From: Actinomycetota bacterium
GTDB lineage: Bacteria; Actinomycetota; CADDZG01; WHSQ01
Length of the DNA stretch: 10,385 nucleotides
Assembly (NCBI GenBank): GCA_016781115.1
Contig: JADDQX010000006.1
Coordinates: 18,383 to 28,767, forward strand
Direction of reading: 5' to 3'
The position numbers were made by a program, and so were the translations under genes. The notes under the pieces are model-generated. The model was not told the DNA's origin, made no database searches, and was given only the letters and a program-made list of their open reading frames with translations. Of the stretch, positions 1 through 5,718 are shown piece by piece (positions within the stretch are counted from its first letter, which is position 1; every line of letters starts with the position of its first letter).

Positions 1-204
1 GGCACGCTCTTCTATTCGATGACCGGGTTCCACGGCCTCCACGTGTTGGGCGGGATCGTCACGCTCGGCCTCGTAGCGATCAGGAACTCCCGCGGGGGCC
101 TCAGCGCAGAGCGCCACGGCCCGGTCGTTGCCGCAAGCTTGTACTGGCACTTCGTCGACGTGGTTTGGGTGCTGTTGTTCGCGACCCTGTACCTGCTGCG
201 CTAG
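1..204 (+). CDS. ctaE: Cytochrome c oxidase subunit III, C-terminal part (5' truncated by window edge)
   Basis: The reading frame is open from base 1 and ends with TAG at 202-204, leaving the last 67 residues. They read as the final two transmembrane helices of heme-copper oxidase subunit III. The segment FHGLHVLGG is the conserved subunit III helix with its two His, and YWHFVDVVW followed by LLFATLYLL is the typical C-terminal helix of this family. Subunit III is an integral membrane protein of the aa3-type terminal oxidase; it holds no redox metal but stabilises subunit I. Subunits I and II probably lie upstream, outside the window. The stop overlaps the stop of the convergent lipoprotein gene on a shared CTAG. 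The family call is secure; only the C-terminus is visible. Confidence 0.93.
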   Translation, partial: GTLFYSMTGFHGLHVLGGIVTLGLVAIRNSRGGLSAERHGPVVAASLYWHFVDVVWVLLFATLYLLR

Positions 205-1169
205 AGGGCCGGGAGCTCCTTCAACAACGGCTCGATCTCTCCGCGCGTCGCGACGTTGTCCCACCGTGCGGCGATCTTTCCATCGGACCCGATCAGGTAC
301 ACCCAGGGCTCGGTGAGGTCCTCATCTCTATAGATCCATTCGGCTGCGCCCTTGTTGACCACGGTGCCCTGGAAGTTCCGCCACACCTCGACGTGGATGA
401 AGTTCGCGCGATCGGCGTACTTCTTTTGCAGGTCCTCGACCACGTCGGTCACCGGTCCGCAGAAGCGGCTGACGCAGTAGACCGGAGTGGAGAACACGAC
501 GAGCGCCGGCTGCCGCTTCCGGATCGACTCTGCGATCGTCATCCGGTGGAGGCTCTCGTCCGGCACCGGCTCCCCGTCGCGAGCCCGGGAGTCCACGGCC
601 TCCAACGGAGCGTCCTTACTGGCGAGCGTCAGGTTCTCGGTGCGAGGGGCCGGGTCCCCGACCGCCGGGTAACGATGCTCCTCTAGCACCTCGAAGACGC
701 CTTGGCCCGTGATGGCGCCGGTCTCGAGAGGCGCCGTGACCTGGGCGGCCCAGAACCCCGCCCGGTCGAACGTGACATCCGTCGCATAGACGCCGCGCCC
801 TTGCGAGCCCGGCACCGCCTCCGGTCCCCCCGTCGATCCCCCGGCGACTCCTTCGATCGGCAAGAAAGTGGCGGTAGCGGACGGCCCCGGTTCGGCGGTG
901 CCCTCGCCCTCGCGCGTCCCGAGATAGAAGAAGTCGATATCGACCTCGCCGAAGCTGACGAACAGCTGGTCGGGGGTCAGCAATCCGACGATGAACCGGC
1001 TCTCTTCTCCGATGGCCAGGTCGTAGTTCGCGGGCTGGACGATCAGTTGATCGCCGCCGGCCGTCGACGGCGCGGCCACCGGGTCGCCACCGGCGGTGCC
1101 GTCGGCGCATCCGCCCGACACGATCAACAGCGTCGCCAGAGCGACCGCCCTCAAGCCTTTCAGGAGCAA
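201..1169 (-). CDS. Lipoprotein with Ig-like N-domain and thioredoxin-like CX4C domain
   Basis: 322 residues from a TTG start. An in-frame TGA lies five codons upstream, so TTG is the first usable start, and GAGGAAG (1183-1177) sits 7 bases before it. Residues 1-21 are a lipoprotein signal with lipobox VSGGC (Cys21 lipidated), so the protein is anchored on the outer face of the membrane. Residues about 40-165 look like a beta-sandwich; the strand GVYATDVTFDRAGFW recalls YtkA/CopC-like folds (inference). Residues about 210-322 form a thioredoxin-like domain with VVFSTPVYCVSRFCGP; the cysteines are Cys232 and Cys237 (CX4C, not the CXXC of TlpA/CcmG nor the CX3C of Sco). No late His like that of Sco is present. 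It is last in an operon with CopC, next to an oxidase gene, so a thiol-redox or metal-delivery role in oxidase or cytochrome c assembly is plausible but unproven. Confidence 0.85.
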   Translation of the reverse strand: MLLKGLRAVALATLLIVSGGCADGTAGGDPVAAPSTAGGDQLIVQPANYDLAIGEESRFIVGLLTPDQLFVSFGEVDIDFFYLGTREGEGTAEPGPSATATFLPIEGVAGGSTGGPEAVPGSQGRGVYATDVTFDRAGFWAAQVTAPLETGAITGQGVFEVLEEHRYPAVGDPAPRTENLTLASKDAPLEAVDSRARDGEPVPDESLHRMTIAESIRKRQPALVVFSTPVYCVSRFCGPVTDVVEDLQKKYADRANFIHVEVWRNFQGTVVNKGAAEWIYRDEDLTEPWVYLIGSDGKIAARWDNVATRGEIEPLLKELPAL

Positions 1170-1753
1170 CTTGTGACTTCCTCACCCAGCACCGAAAGTG
1201 CCGCAATCGTCGCGTCGATCAACTCGTCCAGATCAGATTCCAAATCCTGCAGCGAAGGGGGCAACTGACGGTTCTTCGCCTTCTCCCGGATATCGACCTC
1301 ACCTGGGAGGGGCGAGGATCGCCCAACATCTTCGCCGCGGAGGTCGGACTCGAAAGCGCCTTTCGCCTCCAGTAGCCGCGCTGCCGCGGCGCGGTCCTCG
1401 GCTTCCACCCGGGTGGCGATCTCGTGGATCCCGGCGTGCGCCCGATCGAAGAACGCGTCACCCAGATCGTCGCCTCCCGTCGACGCCGCGGCCCTCTCCT
1501 CGCACAAAGCGTCCACCGTCTCCTGATAGTCCACGACCGCCGCGGCGGGATGCTCGTCTTCGTGTTCGTCGGCACCTTGGGCAGAGACGAACCCTCCGAT
1601 TCCCAACGCGATTCCACCGAGGACGAGAAGGACCGGCACGATCGGCTTCGTCGTCTTCTGGACGAAGAAGACGACTCCAAGGACGGCCATCGCGAGGCCC
1701 AGGATCAACAACTCGACGCTTGCTCCGGCGGACCCGCCGTGCGTTAGAAACAT
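1160..1753 (-). CDS. Two-helix membrane protein with His/acid-rich loop and HX3H helix, function unknown
   Basis: 197 residues from ATG 1753-1751. This start is chosen because GGAG lies 9 bases upstream (1766-1763). The longer frame up to 1930 would run through the copC gene and gives Arg-rich non-protein-like sequence; a middle ATG at 1774 lacks a ribosome site. Two hydrophobic helices occupy residues about 12-31 and 38-58. A charged segment, ADEHEDEH (residues 61-68), follows the second helix. The remainder is a predicted helical soluble domain with Cys84, the pair His106/His110 in FDRAHAGIH, an Ala/Glu-rich helix (about 113-135) and Cys196 near the end. I do not recognise a named family. 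His64, His68, His106 and His110 could bind a metal or heme, which would suit its place between copC and the thioredoxin-like lipoprotein (inference). It starts 5 bases after copC and overlaps the next gene by 10 bases, so the three are one operon. Confidence 0.8.
   Translation of the reverse strand: MFLTHGGSAGASVELLILGLAMAVLGVVFFVQKTTKPIVPVLLVLGGIALGIGGFVSAQGADEHEDEHPAAAVVDYQETVDALCEERAAASTGGDDLGDAFFDRAHAGIHEIATRVEAEDRAAAARLLEAKGAFESDLRGEDVGRSSPLPGEVDIREKAKNRQLPPSLQDLESDLDELIDATIAALSVLGEEVTSCS
1177..1183 (-). promoter_or_regulatory. Ribosome binding site GAGGAAG for the TTG-started lipoprotein
   Basis: GAGGAAG on the minus strand is 7 bases upstream of TTG 1169 and lies inside the 3' end of the preceding gene. 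It supports the non-ATG start, which is also the first possible start after an in-frame TGA. Confidence 0.6.
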
Positions 1754-1758
1754 CGGGT

Positions 1759-2322
1759 CTAGCTCCGCGCCCATGGCCGCCGGATCGCAACCGCCACGCC
1801 CACGAGCACAAGCGTGCCCAGGGCGAACGCGACGATGGGGAAGCTCGTGCCGCCGGCGTCCGGGTTCTCGATCGGGGGCCGGCTCGAGGTAGCCACTTCG
1901 CCCTGGTCGCCATCCGATCCAGGCGAGCAATCCCTCTTGCCGGAGACCTTGAAGGAGAAGGACTCTTTGACGACGTGTCCGTCAACGGAGGAGACCGAGC
2001 GCATCCGGACGTTCCAGGTGCCGGGCCTACCGCCGGTGATGGTGGCCGAAAAGGCGTCGCGCTGGATCGTCTCGCCGCCCGACACGTCACGCCCGCAGCC
2101 GTCGGTGACAGCGAGGCTCGATCCCGGTCCCGGCGGCTCCGCCAGGGTCAGGGTCACCTCTTTGGGAGGCTTCGGGACGACGCTGCCGGCGTCCGGCGAC
2201 GACCGCGCGATGGCGCCGTGGGCCGACGCGGGCGACGCGAGAGCCCCAAGTAGTAGCAAGGCGAGAGCTGGGCCGGCGATCTTGCTCCGCAAACCGCGCG
2301 CGCGACGGCCCTTCGAGCTCAT
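1759..2322 (-). CDS. copC: CopC-like copper-binding protein with C-terminal membrane anchor
   Basis: 187 residues from ATG 2322. A GTG at 2361 would add 13 residues ahead of a complete signal peptide and is less likely. Residues 1-34 form a Sec signal (basic start, Leu/Ala core, cleavage after ASA) that leaves His35 as the mature N-terminus. The following HGAIARSSPDAG and the later SSVDGHVVKESFSF are the hallmarks of the CopC/YobA domain. In CopC the N-terminal His with the Asp and His of DGH (Asp115, His117 here) forms the Cu(II) brace site, and all three are present. Met-rich Cu(I) loops are not visible. Cys76 and Cys132 may form a disulfide. A linker (about 130-160) leads to one helix at 162-180 and a short basic cytosolic tail, so the domain is tethered outside the membrane. 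No CopD permease is beside it. It is the first gene of the minus-strand operon and probably supplies or buffers copper for the nearby oxidase (inference). Confidence 0.88.
   Translation of the reverse strand: MSSKGRRARGLRSKIAGPALALLLLGALASPASAHGAIARSSPDAGSVVPKPPKEVTLTLAEPPGPGSSLAVTDGCGRDVSGGETIQRDAFSATITGGRPGTWNVRMRSVSSVDGHVVKESFSFKVSGKRDCSPGSDGDQGEVATSSRPPIENPDAGGTSFPIVAFALGTLVLVGVAVAIRRPWARS
1763..1766 (-). promoter_or_regulatory. Ribosome binding site GGAG for the two-helix membrane protein
   Basis: GGAG on the minus strand lies 9 bases before ATG 1753 and just before the copC stop codon. It decides the start of the downstream gene: neither ATG 1774 nor the far upstream start has a comparable site. 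Confidence 0.6.
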
Positions 2323-2339
2323 GCAGGCGAGGTTATAGG
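2312..2339 (+). promoter_or_regulatory. Candidate promoter of the ccm operon
   Basis: On the plus strand TTCGAG (2312-2317) and TATAGG (2334-2339) are 16 bases apart. Both are partial matches to a sigma-70-type promoter. Transcription would start near 2346 and give a leader of about 60 bases before ccmE. The TATA core is the same one used on the other strand for copC. It is weak evidence, but this 82-base divergent gap must contain the promoters for both operons unless they start inside coding sequence. Confidence 0.25.
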
Positions 2340-2361
2340 CGACTGTCGCGGGCGCTCTCAC
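2332..2361 (-). promoter_or_regulatory. Candidate promoter of the copC operon
   Basis: On the minus strand GTGAGA (2361-2356) is followed after 18 bases by TATAAC (2337-2332), which match TTGACA at 4/6 and TATAAT at 5/6. Transcription would begin only a few bases before ATG 2322. This agrees with the absence of a ribosome binding site there and suggests a leaderless or nearly leaderless mRNA, as is common in actinobacteria. This is a prediction by eye. Confidence 0.35.
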
Positions 2362-2395
2362 GGCTCCAGGCTAGCGGCGCCCATCCCTTAGTCTC

Positions 2396-2400
2396 GGAGG
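2396..2400 (+). promoter_or_regulatory. Ribosome binding site GGAGG for ccmE
   Basis: GGAGG is 4 bases before ATG 2405. It is the strongest Shine-Dalgarno in the operon, as expected for a first gene that cannot rely on translational coupling. Confidence 0.7.
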
Positions 2401-2404
2401 AACG

Positions 2405-2842
2405 ATGCAGCCGGCCCCCGCTAGCGCCGACCCAAAGAGGCGCGCGAAATTCTGGATAGGTGGAGGAGTCATCCTCCTCAGCCTCGTCGCGCTCGTCGGC
2501 TGGGCCATGGGGCGCCCGAACTCGACCTCTTTCTTCTACACGCCCAGCGAGATCGTCGAGCTGCCCGCGACCGCGGGAAGCGAGGAGTACCGGGTGAACG
2601 GGAAGGTCGTGCCGGACACCGTTCAGCGGGACGGGCTGAGGACCAGCTTCGACATCTCCGACGGTGCGACCGCGCTCGCTGTGACCACCGAGCAGCCGCT
2701 CCCCGATGCTTTCTGGACCGCTATGGCCAACGGCTCGTCGGAGGTCGAGGTGGTCGCACGAGGCCGCTACGACGGAGCAGCCTTCCAAGCGAGCGAGGTC
2801 TTGGCGAAGTGCCCCTCGAAGTTCAAGGCCAAGGCGGCCTAG
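2405..2842 (+). CDS. ccmE: Cytochrome c maturation heme chaperone CcmE, Cys-type variant
   Basis: 145 residues. The short basic N-terminus and one helix (about 17-35) anchor an extracytoplasmic beta-barrel, as in the family. Family signs are FFYTPSEIVE (43-52), YRVNGKVV (62-69) and, at the end, VVARGRYDGAAFQASEVLAK. CcmE takes heme from the CcmABC complex and passes it to CcmF. In E. coli the heme attaches covalently to a His in an HxxxY motif; here the same place reads CPSKF, so Cys136 replaces His and Phe140 replaces Tyr. A Cys-type CcmE (CxxxY) is known from archaea and some bacteria as part of a variant System I, so this is a functional variant, not a damaged gene. The chain ends only five residues after Phe140, without the longer tail of proteobacterial CcmE. 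First gene of the operon, 13 bases before ccmF. Confidence 0.93.
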   Translation: MQPAPASADPKRRAKFWIGGGVILLSLVALVGWAMGRPNSTSFFYTPSEIVELPATAGSEEYRVNGKVVPDTVQRDGLRTSFDISDGATALAVTTEQPLPDAFWTAMANGSSEVEVVARGRYDGAAFQASEVLAKCPSKFKAKAA

Positions 2843-2847
2843 GCCGC
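2834..2847. repeat. Perfect 14-base palindrome across the ccmE stop codon
   Basis: GCGGCCTAGGCCGC is identical to its reverse complement and contains the TAG stop of ccmE at its centre. As RNA it could form a GCGGC/GCCGC stem with a CUAG loop within the 13-base ccmE-ccmF gap. There is no U-tract, so it is not a normal terminator. Confidence 0.6.
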
Positions 2848-2855
2848 TACCCGAG

Positions 2856-4853
2856 ATGACGATGTCTCTTGGCGGTCTGGGGCGGCCCGCTCTGGTCGCG
2901 GCCTTCTTCCTCATGGCACTGGCGGTCGGGTTCTCACTGTGGGGTGCTCTTCGCAGGAAGAACGCCGCCGCCGAGGCGGGACGGCGGGCGCTTACCGCCG
3001 GGGCAGGGTTCGTCGGCGTCGCCGGCCTGGCGCTGGTCTCGGCCCTGTTCGCGCACGACTTCTCGCTCGAGTACGTGACCAACTACTCGTCGCGGGCACT
3101 CTCTCGCGGCTACACGATGGCCGCGTTATGGGGGGGCATGGAGGGCTCTCTTCTGTTCTGGACCGTGCTGCTGACCCTCTTCGCCGCCCTCGCGCTGAGA
3201 CGCCCAGGAGGGACCACGTCGATGCGCGGGTGGGCGACGGTCGTGCTGAGCGGGATCTCGCTGTTCTTCTTGTTGCTCTTGCTGTTTCCGGCCAACCCGT
3301 TCCGCGTTCTGGCGGATGTTCCCGCGGACGGCAATGGGCTCAATCCGCTCTTGCAGTCACCGGGGATGTTGATCCATCCGCCGCTGCTCTACACGGGGTT
3401 CGTGGCCTTCTCGGTCCCGTTCGCGTTCGGGATGGCCGCTCTAGCGACCAAGCGCCTGGACGGCAACTGGCTCAAGCAAACGAGGCGCTGGACGCTGTTC
3501 GCGTGGAGCGCTCTGTCGATCGGGATCGTCCTCGGCGGGGCGTGGGCCTATACCGAGCTCGGCTGGGGTGGCTACTGGGCCTGGGATCCCGTGGAGAACG
3601 CCTCCTTCATGCCGTGGCTGACCGCAACCGCATACCTGCACTCGGTGGTGATCCAAGAGAAGCGCGGGATGTTCAAGGTCTGGAACCTGTCGCTGATCCT
3701 GGCGACCTACGTGCTTGCGGTCTTCGGCACCTTCCTCACCCGCTCCGGGATCCTCTCGAGCATCCACACCTTCACCGAGGGGCCGATCGGCAGATGGTTC
3801 CTCCCGTTCCTGGCTGCGATGCTGATCGGCGGGCTGGCGATGATCGCGTCGCGCCTCGACGCGCTGAAGAGCAAGAACAGCTTCGACTCGCTGCTGTCGA
3901 GGGAGTCGGCCTTCCTCGCCAACAACGTCTTGTTCCTGGCAGCCGCGTTCGCCGTCCTGTGGGGGACGATCTACCCGATCCTGATGGAGGCCGTCTCCGG
4001 CGTGCGGGTGGCGGTCGGGCCTCCGTTCTTCAACTCTGTCTTCATCCCGATCGGTCTTGCGTTGATCGGGTTGACCGGACTCGGCCCCCTCATCGCCTGG
4101 CGGCGCATGAACAAGAAGGCCTTCTTCCGGATGGTCCGGGTCCCCTTGATTGCCGGGGCCGTCGCTGTGGTCGCGCCGGCCGCCGCAGGCGTCAGGAGCA
4201 CCGGCGCCTTGATCGCCTTCGCGCTCTGCGCCTTCACCTTCACAGCCATCATCGGGGAGTTCGTACGCGGCAGCCGCGTCCACCGCTCTCGCGAGCAGCT
4301 CGGGTGGGCGAGCGCGCTCGGCAGGGCGCTCATGCGGAACCGGCGTCGCTACGGCGGCTACGTCGTCCACCTCGGGGTCGTCTTGATAGTGCTCGGCTTC
4401 GCCGGCTCCGCCTTTCGCGTCGAGCGGAGCGCGCACCTCGCGCAGGGGCAAGCGATGCAGGTAGGTGACTACACGCTCCGCTACGAGAGGTTGACGCGAG
4501 GTGACACCCCGGAGAAGCAGATCTTCCAGGCGAACATCTCGGCGTCACGTGGGGGAGAGGTCGTGGAGACACTGGAGCCACAGAGGAACCTCCACAAGGT
4601 CCAGCAGCAGTTCCAGTCCGAAGTCGCGATCGCGACCGGCCCCGTAGAGGACCTCTACGTCGTCGTCACCGCGATCGACCCCGATGGGGCGGCTTCGGTG
4701 AGAGCGTTCGTGAACCCACTCACCTGGTGGATCTGGATGGGGGCCGCGTTGATGGCCGTAGGCATGAGCGTGCTGCTCTCGGAGCGCCCCGCCCGACCCG
4801 CTCCCGCCCCCGCGCCGGCGCCGGTGAGGCGACCCGCGGTCGCGGCAAGATGA
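2856..4853 (+). CDS. ccmF: Cytochrome c heme lyase subunit CcmF
   Basis: 665 residues, normal for CcmF, an integral membrane protein with many helices that ligates heme from holo-CcmE to the CXXCH motif of apocytochrome c. The tryptophan-rich WWD signature is at about 236-250 (GWGGYWAWDPVENAS). The four His linked to heme in E. coli CcmF have counterparts: His174 (LIHPPLLY), His261 (YLHS), His304 (SIHTF) and His505 (VVHLG). RNRRRYGGYVVHLG before the late helix is also typical. A soluble outer loop (about 522-615) precedes the last helix (about 622-641). The C-terminus is a Pro/Ala-rich tail (about 646-665). ATG 2856 is chosen; ATG 2862, two codons on, is equally possible, and neither has a strong ribosome site. 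The longer frame from 2706 overlaps ccmE and is Arg-rich, so it is rejected. The stop overlaps ccmH as ATGA. Confidence 0.96.
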   Translation: MTMSLGGLGRPALVAAFFLMALAVGFSLWGALRRKNAAAEAGRRALTAGAGFVGVAGLALVSALFAHDFSLEYVTNYSSRALSRGYTMAALWGGMEGSLLFWTVLLTLFAALALRRPGGTTSMRGWATVVLSGISLFFLLLLLFPANPFRVLADVPADGNGLNPLLQSPGMLIHPPLLYTGFVAFSVPFAFGMAALATKRLDGNWLKQTRRWTLFAWSALSIGIVLGGAWAYTELGWGGYWAWDPVENASFMPWLTATAYLHSVVIQEKRGMFKVWNLSLILATYVLAVFGTFLTRSGILSSIHTFTEGPIGRWFLPFLAAMLIGGLAMIASRLDALKSKNSFDSLLSRESAFLANNVLFLAAAFAVLWGTIYPILMEAVSGVRVAVGPPFFNSVFIPIGLALIGLTGLGPLIAWRRMNKKAFFRMVRVPLIAGAVAVVAPAAAGVRSTGALIAFALCAFTFTAIIGEFVRGSRVHRSREQLGWASALGRALMRNRRRYGGYVVHLGVVLIVLGFAGSAFRVERSAHLAQGQAMQVGDYTLRYERLTRGDTPEKQIFQANISASRGGEVVETLEPQRNLHKVQQQFQSEVAIATGPVEDLYVVVTAIDPDGAASVRAFVNPLTWWIWMGAALMAVGMSVLLSERPARPAPAPAPAPVRRPAVAAR

Positions 4854-5329
4854 AGCACCTGTCGGTCGCGCTGTTCCTCATGCTCGCCATCGCGGCGCCC
4901 GCTATCGCCGCTCCCGAAGACATGGCGAACGACATCGCGGCGGAGATCATGTCGCCCTACTGTCCCGGCGTCACGCTTCACGACTGCCCCTCGGCCGAAG
5001 CCGATCAGCTGCGCGCGCGGATCACCGGCTGGGCGGAAGCAGGCTGGAGCAAGGCCCGGATCATGGCCCAGCTCGAATCCGAGTTCGGAAGCACGATCCG
5101 CGCGACGCCGACGCCTGAAGGAGGCGGCCTCACCGCCTGGGCCTTGCCGCTCCTCGCGGTCCTGCTCGGATCGCTGCTCGCCGCACTGCTCGCGCGCAGA
5201 TGGACTGAGGCGAGCGACGGGGAGCGCCAGCTCGGCGCGACCGCGACGGCGGCGGACGCGGTGACGATGACGGCCGAAGACCGGCGCCGGCTCGACGCCG
5301 AGTTGGGCGTATTGAGGAGCGGGGGATGA
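4850..5329 (+). CDS. ccmH: CcmH-like thiol protein with CX7C motif
   Basis: 159 residues, started at the ATG that overlaps the ccmF stop (ATGA). Residues 1-20 form a signal peptide. The conserved CcmH/CcmL domain follows: DMANDIAAEIMSPYCPG, then a helical hairpin (ADQLRARITGWAEAGWSKARIMAQLESEFG) in the pattern of the CcmH three-helix fold, and a helix at about 96-115. In standard CcmH the motif is LRCxxC, which handles the thiols of apocytochrome CXXCH. Here the cysteines are Cys38 and Cys46 in CPGVTLHDC, a CX7C spacing. The membrane-proximal tail (116-159) is cytosolic, charged and ends in a short helix (DRRRLDAELGVLR). The fold, size and place between ccmF and ccmA make the family call good. 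Whether the spaced Cys pair performs the usual thiol exchange is not known from sequence. Confidence 0.85.
   Translation: MKHLSVALFLMLAIAAPAIAAPEDMANDIAAEIMSPYCPGVTLHDCPSAEADQLRARITGWAEAGWSKARIMAQLESEFGSTIRATPTPEGGGLTAWALPLLAVLLGSLLAALLARRWTEASDGERQLGATATAADAVTMTAEDRRRLDAELGVLRSGG
5314..5319 (+). promoter_or_regulatory. Ribosome binding site GAGGAG for the ccmI-like gene
   Basis: GAGGAG lies 6 bases before ATG 5326, inside the 3' end of ccmH. Together with the ATGA overlap it fixes the start of the 130-residue protein. Confidence 0.6.
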
Positions 5330-5718
5330 TCGGAGTCTTGGTGGTCGCGTTGCTGACCTTTGCCGCGCTGCTCTACGTCGTGGGGCCGCTCCGGCGGCAG
5401 ACCTCCGACGACGAGCCGGTCGACATTTCAACCCTGGAACAAGCTCAGGAGCGCAAGACGACCGCCCTGAACGCCATCATCGACCTGGAGGAGGAAGCGC
5501 AGGTCGGGAAACTGACCGACCGGGAGCTCGAGATCCTGCGTCGCGGATACGAACGAGAGGCTCTGGCCGCGCTGCACCAGCTCGACAACCTCGGCGCAGT
5601 CACTTCCGAAAGGGACCCTCTGGAAGAAGAGATCGCGGCGATGAGGAAACAGCTCGCATGTCCCTCCTGCGGTGCGCTGCGCGGGTCCGCGGGAACATGC
5701 AGCCGATGCAACGCCTAG
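5326..5718 (+). CDS. Small CcmI-like membrane protein with C-terminal zinc ribbon
   Basis: 130 residues starting at the ATGA overlap with ccmH. One helix (residues about 2-20) is followed by a charged cytosolic part. The segment ALNAIIDLEEEAQVGKLTDR and its continuation to about residue 85 resemble the short helical hairpin after the first helix of CcmI and of the C-terminal half of fused CcmH (AIxxLExDxxxGKLxExxY pattern). A predicted coiled helix (95-111) leads to four cysteines in CPSCG and CSRC (Cys112, 115, 125, 128), a rubredoxin-like zinc ribbon. The TPR domain by which proteobacterial CcmI binds apocytochrome is missing. Position right after ccmH fits a reduced CcmI. It may scaffold the heme lyase or link it to a cytosolic partner through the zinc ribbon; that role is inference. 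The end overlaps the next gene by 22 bases. Confidence 0.75.
   Translation: MIGVLVVALLTFAALLYVVGPLRRQTSDDEPVDISTLEQAQERKTTALNAIIDLEEEAQVGKLTDRELEILRRGYEREALAALHQLDNLGAVTSERDPLEEEIAAMRKQLACPSCGALRGSAGTCSRCNA

Noticed and set aside
201..1169. Sco-type copper chaperone identity for the lipoprotein
   Set aside because: The motif is CX4C rather than CX3CP, and no late metal-binding His is found in the C-terminal part.
1754..1930. N-terminal extension of the two-helix membrane protein
   Set aside because: It overlaps most of the 3' part of copC in another frame and reads as Arg/Gly-rich noise; ATG 1753 has a good ribosome site.
1198..2253. Long plus-strand frame opposite the copC operon
   Set aside because: Pro/Arg/Ser-rich shadow of three minus-strand genes with signal peptide, membrane helices and ribosome sites.
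2706..2855. N-terminal extension of CcmF
   Set aside because: The added 50 residues are Arg/Ser/Pro-rich, overlap ccmE and precede the true first membrane helix; starting at 2856 gives normal CcmF length.
2939..4468. Long plus-strand frame inside ccmF (and a minus-strand one at 3441-4451)
   Set aside because: Both are Arg-rich, lack membrane or domain signals, and sit wholly within ccmF, whose own frame has all family motifs.
4789..4850. Pro/Ala repeat at the CcmF C-terminus as a special domain
   Set aside because: It is short low-complexity sequence driven by GC-rich codons and is more likely a flexible tail.
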